DNA of 6,446 nucleotides from contig JAUWXV010000211.1 of assembly GCA_030616165.1 (NCBI GenBank), positions 1-6,446 on the forward strand, in the 5' to 3' direction. The notes beneath the pieces were generated by a model that saw only the letters and a program-made list of their open reading frames with translations, had not been told where the DNA came from and did not search any database. The stretch comes from a bacterium. GTDB lineage: Bacteria; SM23-31; JAUVVT01. A program made the translations under genes and the position numbers. Every line of letters begins with the position of its first letter. Position 1 is the first letter of the stretch. Below, in pieces: positions 1-5,068 of the stretch.

Positions 1-1
1 T

Positions 2-409
2 ATGGGGGTTGTTTGTTTCGGCGAAAAAATAGGCGAGATTCCCAGAGGTGCTCATGGTTCAACATTTGGTGGAAATCCACTTGTCTGTGCAGCCGCCCTT
101 GCCGCTATTAAGTATATTGAAGATTTCAAACTTCCTGAAAAGGCAGATGAACTTGGTAAATATTTTATCCAAAGATTAACAGAGATAAATTCAAAACTTA
201 TCAGAGAAATCAGAGGGCTTGGGCTTTTAATAGGGATAGAACTCAAAAAAAGGTCTTTTGAGTATGTTAGAAAATTGTTAAATCATAAAATCTTGGCAAA
301 TCCCGCAGGTCCAACCGTTTTACGCTTAATGCCTCCATTAGTTATAAAAAAAGACCAGATTGACGAGGTAGTTGAAAAAGTAGAAAAGGTGTTGAAAGAA
401 GATGGATAA
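2..409 (+). CDS. lysJ: Aminotransferase class III, LysJ/ArgD type (C-terminal part, 5' truncated)
   Basis: This is the C-terminal third of a PLP-dependent class III aminotransferase of the acetylornithine / LysW-gamma-aminoadipate-semialdehyde family. It transfers an amino group from glutamate to the carrier-bound semialdehyde. The visible frame shows HGSTFGGNP at residues 18-26, the conserved loop that contacts the cofactor phosphate across the dimer, then a helix rich in Ala, then RGLGLLIGIEL near residues 70-80, and AGPTVLRLMPPLVI near 102-115, which carries the substrate-carboxylate arginine. The catalytic lysine would lie upstream of the window. The ATG at base 2 is almost certainly an internal methionine, because the family needs about 260 more residues before it. 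The stop overlaps the next gene by 8 bp, so the two are translationally coupled. That neighbour is LysK-like, which favours LysJ (lysine, possibly also arginine) over a plain ArgD; the family alone cannot decide. Confidence 0.88.
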   Translation: MGVVCFGEKIGEIPRGAHGSTFGGNPLVCAAALAAIKYIEDFKLPEKADELGKYFIQRLTEINSKLIREIRGLGLLIGIELKKRSFEYVRKLLNHKILANPAGPTVLRLMPPLVIKKDQIDEVVEKVEKVLKEDG

Positions 410-1430
410 TGTCTCGTTTTTGAAAGATTTACTAAATATTTACAGCCCATCCGGAGAAGAAAAGGAAATCTCCAATTATCTATGTGAAAAGTTGAATTCG
501 CTGGGATTTAACACTTATTGTGATGAGGTTGGAAATGTAATAGCAAAAATTGGCTCTGGAAAACCTGATATTATCTTATTAGGACATATAGATACTGTTA
601 AAGGATTCATAGATATAAAAGAAATAGATGGAAAGATATATGGCAGGGGTTCGGTTGATGCAAAAGGTCCTTTTGCTGTTTTTGTGTGTGCTGTAAACGA
701 AATCAAGGATATATTAAACAAATCTGTTACGATTATCGGAACTGTTCAGGAGGAAGAACGCTCGAAAGGTGCAAGATATATTGTTGGCAGGTATTCACCT
801 GATTACGCCGTAATTGGAGAGCCAAGCGGAACCAGCGGTATAACACTCGGATATAAAGGAAGCCTGGAGGTTGAGTACAGCCTGAAAAAGGAAATGGTGC
901 ACCATTCAGGAAAGGATTTAACAGCAGCAGAACAGGCAATAGATTTCTGGAATAAAATCGAACATTTCTGTACAAACTTTTCAAAAGGTAAAAAGATTTT
1001 TGATGCACTTATACCTTCATTAATTTCAATTAATTCCTTAAATGACGACTATACTCAGGGTGTAGTTGCTGAATTAAATGTCAGAACGCCCGTTGACTTT
1101 GATGTAGAGAAATTTAAAGATTGGATAACCTCAAATAAAGGTGAAGGTGAAGTCAAATTTATCGATTTTAGACCTCCTGTAAGGAGTAGCAAAAACAGCA
1201 AACTTATCCGCTCTTTCATCAAATCCATAAGAAGGCACGACGGTGAACCTGTCTTTAAATTAAAAACAGGAACATCGGATATGAATGTCGTAGCAGAAAA
1301 ATGGAAATGCCCGATATTAGCATACGGACCCGGCGAATCCTCACTCGACCACACACCTAATGAGAACATATCAATTGAAGAATATAAAAAAGCAATCGAA
1401 ATATTAAAATATGTTATCCGTTCTTTATGA
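402..1430 (+). CDS. lysK: [LysW]-lysine/[LysW]-ornithine hydrolase (M20 metallopeptidase)
   Basis: This complete 342-residue cytoplasmic enzyme of the M20 di-zinc amidohydrolase family would release lysine (or ornithine) from the C-terminal glutamate of the carrier protein LysW, the last step of the aminoadipate pathway in Thermus, archaea and some other bacteria. Metal-site motifs are intact: GHIDTV (His62, Asp64), GRGSVDAKGP (bridging Asp86), TVQEEE (Glu117-119, catalytic and ligand glutamates), GEPSG (Glu140) and LDHTPNE (His317). HHSG at 167-170 and KTGTSDMNV at 288-296 are also typical of the LysK/ArgE-like group. The length is slightly below the ArgE/DapE norm of about 375 and fits LysK. 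The ATG at 402 overlaps the end of lysJ by 8 bp and has only a weak upstream purine stretch, which fits coupled translation. Alternatives are a generic acetylornithine or dipeptide deacetylase; the lysJ neighbour makes LysK the best call. LysW itself is not in the window. Confidence 0.85.
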   Translation: MDNVSFLKDLLNIYSPSGEEKEISNYLCEKLNSLGFNTYCDEVGNVIAKIGSGKPDIILLGHIDTVKGFIDIKEIDGKIYGRGSVDAKGPFAVFVCAVNEIKDILNKSVTIIGTVQEEERSKGARYIVGRYSPDYAVIGEPSGTSGITLGYKGSLEVEYSLKKEMVHHSGKDLTAAEQAIDFWNKIEHFCTNFSKGKKIFDALIPSLISINSLNDDYTQGVVAELNVRTPVDFDVEKFKDWITSNKGEGEVKFIDFRPPVRSSKNSKLIRSFIKSIRRHDGEPVFKLKTGTSDMNVVAEKWKCPILAYGPGESSLDHTPNENISIEEYKKAIEILKYVIRSL

Positions 1431-1485
1431 ATATTTTTAGTACGAAAATAGCTGTCCTATCATATGACATAAAATTTAATAATTA

Positions 1486-1535
1486 GGGTGAACAAGCCTG
1501 CCCTTCGGGTTCACCCCTACGCGATTCCGTAGGGG
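1486..1535. repeat. Two adjoining 8-bp palindromes (GGGTGAAC and CCCCTACG units)
   Basis: GGGTGAAC at 1486-1493 pairs with GTTCACCC at 1509-1516. CCCCTACG at 1514-1521 pairs with CGTAGGGG at 1528-1535. The two stems share three bases, so only one can form fully at a time. The second stem runs straight into the GC-rich tandem array. The style (GTAGGGGCGGG with an inverted partner) is that of short dispersed intergenic palindromes known from many bacterial genomes. Confidence 0.6.
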
Positions 1536-1650
1536 CGGGCTTGTCCGCCCTCTGGCGGGCTTGTCTCCGCCTCTGGCGGGCTTGTCCGCCTCTGGCGGGC
1601 TTGTCTCCGCCTCTGGCGGGCTTGTCCGCCTCTGGCGGGTTTACCCGCCC
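1534..1650. repeat. GC-rich tandem array of 19/21-bp self-complementary units
   Basis: Five head-to-tail units are visible, at 1534-1553, 1554-1574, 1575-1593, 1594-1614 and 1615-1633, plus a degenerate end unit at 1634-1650. The 19-bp form is GGCGGGCTTGTCCGCCTCT; the 21-bp form carries an extra CT after CTTGT. Units 2+3 and 4+5 are identical 40-bp blocks (1554-1593 and 1594-1633), which points to recent duplication or slippage of a dimer. Each unit can fold as GGCGG...CCGCC. The 19-bp unit is 14/19 G+C in an otherwise AT-rich window. Confidence 0.9.
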
Positions 1651-1662
1651 TTTCTTTATTTT
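1634..1662 (+). terminator. Possible intrinsic terminator after lysJK
   Basis: GGCGGG at 1634-1639 pairs with CCCGCC at 1644-1649 around a TTTA loop, and the following bases (1651-1662) are mostly T. It could end transcription of the lysJK operon 200 bases downstream of lysK. It is also the last unit of the tandem array, so the terminator shape may be incidental. Confidence 0.4.
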
Positions 1663-1690
1663 CATGTATCGTGGCGCTGCCCAGCAGCAT
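1656..1690 (+). repeat. Dispersed repeat, copy 1, with terminal hairpin
   Basis: A TTATTTTCATGT core at 1656-1667 is followed by ATCGTGGC and a hairpin, GCTGC (1676-1680) / GCAGC (1684-1688), then AT. The first 23 bases match 20 of 23 with the copy starting at 1789. The stem sequence differs between the copies but pairing is kept. Confidence 0.6.
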
Positions 1691-1710
1691 TAGTGTTTAT
1701 CCCGAAAATT

Positions 1711-1743
1711 GAACCACGAATTACAAAGATTAAAGAGATTAGA
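1711..1743 (+). repeat. ACCACGAATTACA-type dispersed intergenic sequence
   Basis: The stretch beginning AACCACGAATTACAAAGATT and continuing as AAAGAGATTAGA resembles the 'accacgaattacacagatta' sequence that I recall as a dispersed intergenic repeat in many unrelated bacterial genomes. It contains a short internal direct repeat (AAAGATT / AGAGATT). Identification is from memory and only one copy is in the window. Confidence 0.35.
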
Positions 1744-1744
1744 T

Positions 1745-1786
1745 GTAGGGACAGAACAGTGCCTGCACACTGTGTTCTGTCCTTAC
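1745..1786. repeat. Palindromic repeat, GTAGGGACAG family, copy 1
   Basis: GTAGGGACAGAACA at 1745-1758 pairs with TGTTCTGTCCTTAC at 1773-1786: 14 pairs, of which one is G-T. The loop is 14 bases. A related but shorter palindrome lies at 1861-1902. Confidence 0.7.
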
Positions 1787-1788
1787 AA

Positions 1789-1823
1789 TTATTTTCATGT
1801 TTCGTAGCTCTCTGAAAGAGCAT
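1789..1823 (+). repeat. Dispersed repeat, copy 2, with terminal hairpin
   Basis: TTATTTTCATGT at 1789-1800 is followed by TTCGTA and a hairpin, GCTCT (1807-1811) / AGAGC (1817-1821), then AT. It is the partner of the copy at 1656; the two enclose the 1711-1786 segment as a direct repeat. Confidence 0.6.
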
Positions 1824-1860
1824 GAGCGTTTAGTTTAAAAATTAAATCTTGATAAGTTTT

Positions 1861-1902
1861 GGTAGGACAGACATTCCTGCTTGCCTTGGGGTCTGTCTCT
1901 CC
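1861..1902. repeat. Palindromic repeat, GTAGGGACAG family, degraded copy 2
   Basis: GACAGAC at 1866-1872 pairs with GTCTGTC at 1891-1897. The left end GGTAGGACAGAC parallels GTAGGGACAGAA of copy 1. A further half-like sequence, GTCTGACTTACC, at 1925-1936 matches the reverse complement of the left end at 10 of 12 bases. Confidence 0.55.
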
Positions 1903-1983
1903 GTTATTATTGTTAAAAAATAATGTCTGACTTACCATCCTTTGCAAAAATTTTCATTTTAAAAAATATTTTTTTGAAATTTA

Positions 1984-2012
1984 TTGATATTTCATCTTTA
2001 AGGTGTTATATT
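1984..2012 (+). promoter_or_regulatory. Sigma-70-type promoter for the beta-helix gene (TTGATA-17-TATATT, extended -10)
   Basis: TTGATA at 1984-1989 and TATATT at 2007-2012 are separated by 17 bp. TG at 2004-2005 sits one base before the -10 hexamer, making an extended -10. A start of transcription near 2018-2020 would leave a leader of about 45 bases before the ATG at 2064. The surrounding DNA is AT-rich, which raises the chance of a false match, but position and spacing are good. Confidence 0.55.
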
Positions 2013-2063
2013 TATATAAAGATTATAATCTACTCATAATATCTTATTTTAATGGGGGTCAAA

Positions 2064-4109
2064 ATGAAAAAATATTATTTTATCTTCCTTTTTTCACTTT
2101 CTTTAATTCATACAACGATTTGCTTTGCTCAAACCGAAGTCAGCGAAAAAATTACAGTAGATACCACCTGGACAAAATCTAACAGCCCATATATCGTAAC
2201 TGGAACTGTAAATATTTATCCCGGTGCAACTCTAACTATAGAACCAGGTGTTGTTGTAAAATTGGATTCAAGCATTTCTATCCAGATAGGCGGAGAATTA
2301 ATTGCACGAGGTACAGAAACCGATAGTATATACTTTATTCAAAGCGAACAAGGCACAAGATGGGAGAATATTAGATTCATAGATTCAAGTGTTGATGCGG
2401 CCTATGATGATGAAGGCAATTACATCAGCGGCTCCATAATTGAATATGCACGGATTGAAGGAGCAGGAAATAGCGGGATTTATTTAGTCAATGCTTCACC
2501 CTTAATTTCCAGAAATACAATATCGGGAAATACCACAACCCAATTGGGTTGTGGTGGTGGGATATATTGTTTACAGTCTTCACCTTTAATTTCTAAAAAC
2601 ACAATATCACATGATACATCTTTTTATCATGGCGGTGGTATATACGGTGATGAGTCTTCACCAACAATTTCTGAAAATAAAATCTCTTTTAACAAAGCAT
2701 ATTATAGTGGTGGGGCAGTATACTCTTCTGGCGGTTCACCAAAAATTTTAAAAAATATAATATCCAATAATAAAGCAGTTGATAATGGTGGTGGCATAAA
2801 CATATTTTGGAAAGGTAAGTCATTTTTCCCTGCACCAAATATTTCTAATAATGTAATAACATATAATGAAGCATTGAAGGGAGGAGGCATATATACAGAT
2901 TGTTGGGATTTTGATTTAGCAATTTATGCCAATGAAATAAAGAGCAATACTGCAACTTTAAATGGCGGTGGTATATATTTAAATTCAGTTCCACCTAATA
3001 TTAATTATAATAACATATTTAATAATACGCTATTTGATACTTATCCGGAAGTTATTTTTGATGTAGATGCTAAAAACAACTGGTGGGGAACGACGGATAA
3101 AGATTCAATATCTGCACACATTTATGATTATTGGGATGATATTACTCTAGGAAAAGTTTATTATGAACCTTTCCTTTCTTCTGCAACTCCAATTAATATA
3201 TCTTCAATTACATTAAAAACTGATAATACATATTTTACAAATCTAACAACTTTATCAATTCTTGATACCTTATACATAGAACTTACTGCAACAGATGGTG
3301 ATGAAACTAATCAAGACACCACCGCTGCGTATGTAATTAATGAAAGTAAAACAGACAGTATTTCTGTTAAATTAATCGAGACCTCTTTAAATACTGGTAT
3401 TTACAGAGGTATTGCCTATTTTTCAGCGGAATCGGATGATACTTTAGATGTAATTGGTGCAGAAAAGGAAGATAACATTAAAATAGTTTCTCCCGCAGAC
3501 ACCGATGTTTATAAAGAATTTTTATCTATTGTTCCTGTTGAATTATACTTATTTAATGCAAACGTAGAAAATAACAACAATGTTATTTTATATTGGAATA
3601 CAAAATCAGAAACAAACAACTATGGTTTTGAAATTCACAGAAGTATTAATAAAGTTAAATTTGAAAAAGTTGGTTTTGTCATTGGAAATGGCACAACATC
3701 AGAAATGAAAAGTTATATATTCACTGATAAAAATGTTAACTCAGGAACACATTATTACCGCTTAAAACAGACCGATTTTGATGGCTCTTATTATTTTTCC
3801 GATATAATAAAAATCGAAATCAATTCACCAAAAGAATTTTCCCTGCACCAAAACTATCCAAATCCATTTAATCCTGAAACAACAATAAAATACCAACTAC
3901 CTGAAAAATCCTTTATTACATTAAAAATTTATAATATCCACGGACAGGAAATAAAAATACTAATTAATGATGAAAAACCTGCTGGATATCATTCGATTAA
4001 TTGGGATGCAACTAACAATTATGGTACGAAGGTTTCTTCTGGAATTTATATCTATCAACTTAATGCCGGTCATTTCATTCAGACAAAAAATATGATTTTG
4101 TTAAAATAA
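2064..4109 (+). CDS. Secreted parallel beta-helix protein with type IX secretion sorting domain
   Basis: This 681-residue protein is probably exported through the inner membrane by Sec, across the outer membrane by T9SS, and held on the surface or released. Residues 1-22 form a signal peptide (MKKYYFIFLFSLSL core, cleavage near CFA|Q). Residues 35-110 begin the fold (YPGATLTIEPGVVVKL). Residues 126-322 are right-handed beta-helix coils: GGGIY-like turns at 164, 190, 216, 242, 273 and 301, mostly 26 residues apart, alternating with SPLISxNTISxN strands, and capped by NWWGTTD at 339. Residues 380-488 hold a beta domain of the 'DTLYIELTATDGD ... TGIYRG' kind. Residues 490-588 look like a fibronectin-III fold (WNTKSETNNYGFEIHRS ... 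YYRLKQTDFDG). Residues 592-681 are the sorting domain (NYPNPFNPETTI to the C-terminal Lys). ATG 2064 is preferred over the in-frame ATG at 2052 because GGGGG at 2054-2058 is a well-spaced ribosome site for it and the signal peptide then starts normally. No catalytic residues are recognisable; it could be an adhesin, a polysaccharide-binding protein or a lyase-like enzyme. The gene appears monocistronic. Confidence 0.87.
   Translation: MKKYYFIFLFSLSLIHTTICFAQTEVSEKITVDTTWTKSNSPYIVTGTVNIYPGATLTIEPGVVVKLDSSISIQIGGELIARGTETDSIYFIQSEQGTRWENIRFIDSSVDAAYDDEGNYISGSIIEYARIEGAGNSGIYLVNASPLISRNTISGNTTTQLGCGGGIYCLQSSPLISKNTISHDTSFYHGGGIYGDESSPTISENKISFNKAYYSGGAVYSSGGSPKILKNIISNNKAVDNGGGINIFWKGKSFFPAPNISNNVITYNEALKGGGIYTDCWDFDLAIYANEIKSNTATLNGGGIYLNSVPPNINYNNIFNNTLFDTYPEVIFDVDAKNNWWGTTDKDSISAHIYDYWDDITLGKVYYEPFLSSATPINISSITLKTDNTYFTNLTTLSILDTLYIELTATDGDETNQDTTAAYVINESKTDSISVKLIETSLNTGIYRGIAYFSAESDDTLDVIGAEKEDNIKIVSPADTDVYKEFLSIVPVELYLFNANVENNNNVILYWNTKSETNNYGFEIHRSINKVKFEKVGFVIGNGTTSEMKSYIFTDKNVNSGTHYYRLKQTDFDGSYYFSDIIKIEINSPKEFSLHQNYPNPFNPETTIKYQLPEKSFITLKIYNIHGQEIKILINDEKPAGYHSINWDATNNYGTKVSSGIYIYQLNAGHFIQTKNMILLK
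2439..3029 (+). repeat. Imperfect 78-bp coding repeats of the beta-helix
   Basis: The GGGIY-type codons start at 2553, 2631, 2709, 2787, 2880 and 2964. The first four are exactly 78 bp (26 codons) apart, then 93 and 84. Each period encodes one or two helix coils with SPxISxNxISxN strands. DNA identity between units is partial, so the repeat is old or held by protein structure. Confidence 0.75.
2532..2555. repeat. Perfect 24-bp palindrome inside the beta-helix gene
   Basis: The half-site ACCACAACCCAA (2532-2543) is followed directly by its exact reverse complement (2544-2555), with AATT at the centre and no spacer. It encodes residues TTTQLGC and the start of the following glycine run, in a loop two residues longer than the matching loop of the next coil. 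Confidence 0.9.
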
Positions 4110-4164
4110 AAATGAACCAATTTAAAAAACTCTCGCAATTTGTATGATATTGACCAGATTAGCA

Positions 4165-4210
4165 GTCATGCTGAATCCTGTGCTGAACTTGATTCAGTAT
4201 TATTTCAGCA
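4165..4210. repeat. GTCATGCTGAA...TTCAGCATC-type palindromic repeat
   Basis: TGCTGAA at 4169-4175 pairs with TTCAGCA at 4204-4210, and inside it CTGAATC at 4171-4177 pairs with GATTCAG at 4191-4197. Another TGCTGAA lies at 4181. The sequence resembles the 'gtcatgctgaacttgtttcagcatc' intergenic repeat that I recall from many bacterial genomes. A further CAGCATCT fragment lies at 4222-4229. Confidence 0.6.
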
Positions 4211-4247
4211 TCTATTTATTCCAGCATCTATAATGAAGCAAATAATA

Positions 4248-4338
4248 GATTCCATCCCGAAACTTCGGGACGCAATGACGCGAAGTTAATCTGTCATTGC
4301 GAGGAGTCCCGGGTACTCGGGACGACGTGGCAATCTCA
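4248..4338. repeat. Inverted pair of GTCATTGCG...GGCAATCTC-type repeats
   Basis: On the plus strand, GTCATTGCGAGG (4293-4304), then the hairpin GTCCCG (4306-4311) / CGGGAC (4318-4323), then GGCAATCTC form a full copy of a repeat common between bacterial genes. A second copy runs the other way at about 4248-4280, with hairpin CCCGAA (4256-4261) / TTCGGG (4264-4269). CGCAATGAC (4271-4279) and GTCATTGCG (4293-4301) are exact 9-bp inverted arms where the copies meet. Confidence 0.7.
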
Positions 4339-4350
4339 CTAATTTCTGCT

Positions 4351-4385
4351 GGCGAAGGTGTTCTTCACCTTCGCCCTTTATTAAT
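4351..4385 (+). terminator. Strong hairpin, possible terminator downstream of the beta-helix gene
   Basis: GGCGAAGGTG at 4351-4360 pairs perfectly with CACCTTCGCC at 4366-4375 around the loop TTCTT, followed by CTTTATTAAT. The stem is strong but the T-run is broken and the gene end lies 240 bases upstream. It may therefore be another dispersed palindrome that happens to stop transcription. Confidence 0.45.
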
Positions 4386-4581
4386 CTCTCTCACATAATT
4401 TCAAATGTTACGTCCTATAAAGACCTGCCTTATAAGTTATAATTATCTAATAATATATAATAAAGTGAAAATTTATATCGGTTTAATCTTTCAATTTTTA
4501 AAGTATTTCTTTTTATGGAAAAAATCAAGATTCATTTGAAAAATTTTAAATCAAAAGAAAATAATATTTTTAAAAAATCTC

Positions 4582-4610
4582 TTGACATTTATTTCTATTT
4601 TGTTTATAAT
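4582..4610 (+). promoter_or_regulatory. Consensus sigma-70 promoter for ssb (TTGACA-17-TATAAT)
   Basis: TTGACA at 4582-4587 and TATAAT at 4605-4610 both match the consensus exactly, with 17 bp between them. Transcription would begin near 4617, leaving a leader of roughly 29 bases with the ribosome site AAGGAA at 4633-4638, seven bases before the ssb ATG. Strong constitutive expression is expected. Confidence 0.85.
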
Positions 4611-4645
4611 TTTTAAAAAGACATTTAAAAAAAAGGAACTTTTTT

Positions 4646-5068
4646 ATGAGAGGAACAGTAAATAAGGTTATTTTAATTGGAAGATTGGGTGCAGACCCTG
4701 AACTGAAATATATGCCAAGTGGAGACCCGGTAGCAAATTTTAATTTGGCAACAGACGAATCATATAGGGATAAAGATGGAAATACTCAGGAAAAGACAGA
4801 ATGGCACCGGATTGTTGCTTTTCGAAAACTTGCGGAAACATGCGGAGAATATTTGAAAAAAGGAAAACTGGTATATATAGAAGGTAGAATACAATCCAGA
4901 AGTTGGGAAGATAAAAATGGAGTGAAAAGGTATACAACTGAAATAATTGCTTACACTATGACGATGCTGGGCAAAAAAGGAGATGTAGATGAAAGTGCAA
5001 CAGATCAACCAACACAGGATACAAATTCACAAAAATTAGAAAGTGAAGATGAAGACCTTCCATTTTAG
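4646..5068 (+). CDS. ssb: Single-stranded DNA-binding protein
   Basis: This 140-residue protein coats single-stranded DNA during replication, repair and recombination, normally as a tetramer of OB folds. Residues 1-109 match the bacterial SSB core: [20 protein letters not shown] at 5-24, NFNLAT at 31-36, TEWHRIVAF at 51-59, [11 protein letters not shown] at 77-87 and RYTTEII at 95-101. The DNA-stacking aromatics are visible as Trp53, Phe59 and Trp87; the position of E. coli Trp40 is Tyr40. Residues 110-134 are a short acidic, Gln/Thr-rich linker, and the end DEDLPF is the tip that recruits partner proteins. It is shorter than the E. coli protein (about 178) because of the linker. The start at 4646 is fixed by AAGGAA at 4633-4638. 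Its own promoter and a terminator just after the stop suggest that it is mainly a single-gene unit. Confidence 0.97.
   Translation: MRGTVNKVILIGRLGADPELKYMPSGDPVANFNLATDESYRDKDGNTQEKTEWHRIVAFRKLAETCGEYLKKGKLVYIEGRIQSRSWEDKNGVKRYTTEIIAYTMTMLGKKGDVDESATDQPTQDTNSQKLESEDEDLPF

Larger units (their letters stand above)
1431..2063. other. Repeat-rich intergenic region between lysK and the beta-helix gene
   Basis: This stretch of about 630 bases holds no convincing gene. Its left half is a pile of palindromic units and a GC-rich tandem array (about 1485-1650). The middle has two hairpin-bearing dispersed repeats and two related GTAGGGACAG-type palindromes (1656-1936). The last 100 bases are plain AT-rich promoter DNA. 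Apparent reading frames over the array (1483-1665 on the minus strand, 1561-1815 on the plus strand) are low-complexity products of the repeats and are not annotated. Confidence 0.8.
4110..4645. other. Repeat-bearing then AT-rich intergenic region before ssb
   Basis: This gap of about 535 bases has no convincing gene. Bases 4165-4338 hold two kinds of dispersed palindromic repeat and 4351-4375 a strong hairpin. Bases 4381-4580 are very AT-rich with no feature that I can name, and 4582-4638 carry the ssb promoter and ribosome site. A 33-codon frame at 4515-4616 overlaps the promoter and is not credible. Confidence 0.75.

Noticed and set aside
2-4. ATG at base 2 as a true gene start
   Set aside because: The protein would lack most of the aminotransferase fold, including the catalytic lysine; it is an internal codon of a gene cut by the window edge.
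733-1008. Minus-strand frames over lysK (also 1055-1369, 515-721)
   Set aside because: They lie opposite a gene with intact catalytic motifs and show no protein-like features of their own.
1534-1650. CRISPR array
   Set aside because: The units are directly adjacent with no unique spacers between them and no cas genes nearby; it is a simple tandem repeat.
1483-1815. Small proteins in the repeat region (1483-1665 minus, 1561-1815 plus)
   Set aside because: The translations are low-complexity Arg/Ala/Gly/Pro or Ser/Gly/Leu strings produced by the repeat units, with no ribosome site and no recognisable domain.
2052-2063. ATG 2052 as the start of the beta-helix protein
   Set aside because: Its own codons form the GGGGG ribosome site for ATG 2064, and starting at 2064 gives a standard MKK signal peptide.
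4515-4616. 33-codon frame before ssb
   Set aside because: It runs through the consensus -35 and -10 elements, is Lys/Asn/Phe-rich as expected from AT-rich DNA, and has no ribosome site.
4740-5008. Minus-strand frames over ssb
   Set aside because: They are hydrophobic-looking shadows of an unmistakable ssb gene that has its own promoter and ribosome site.
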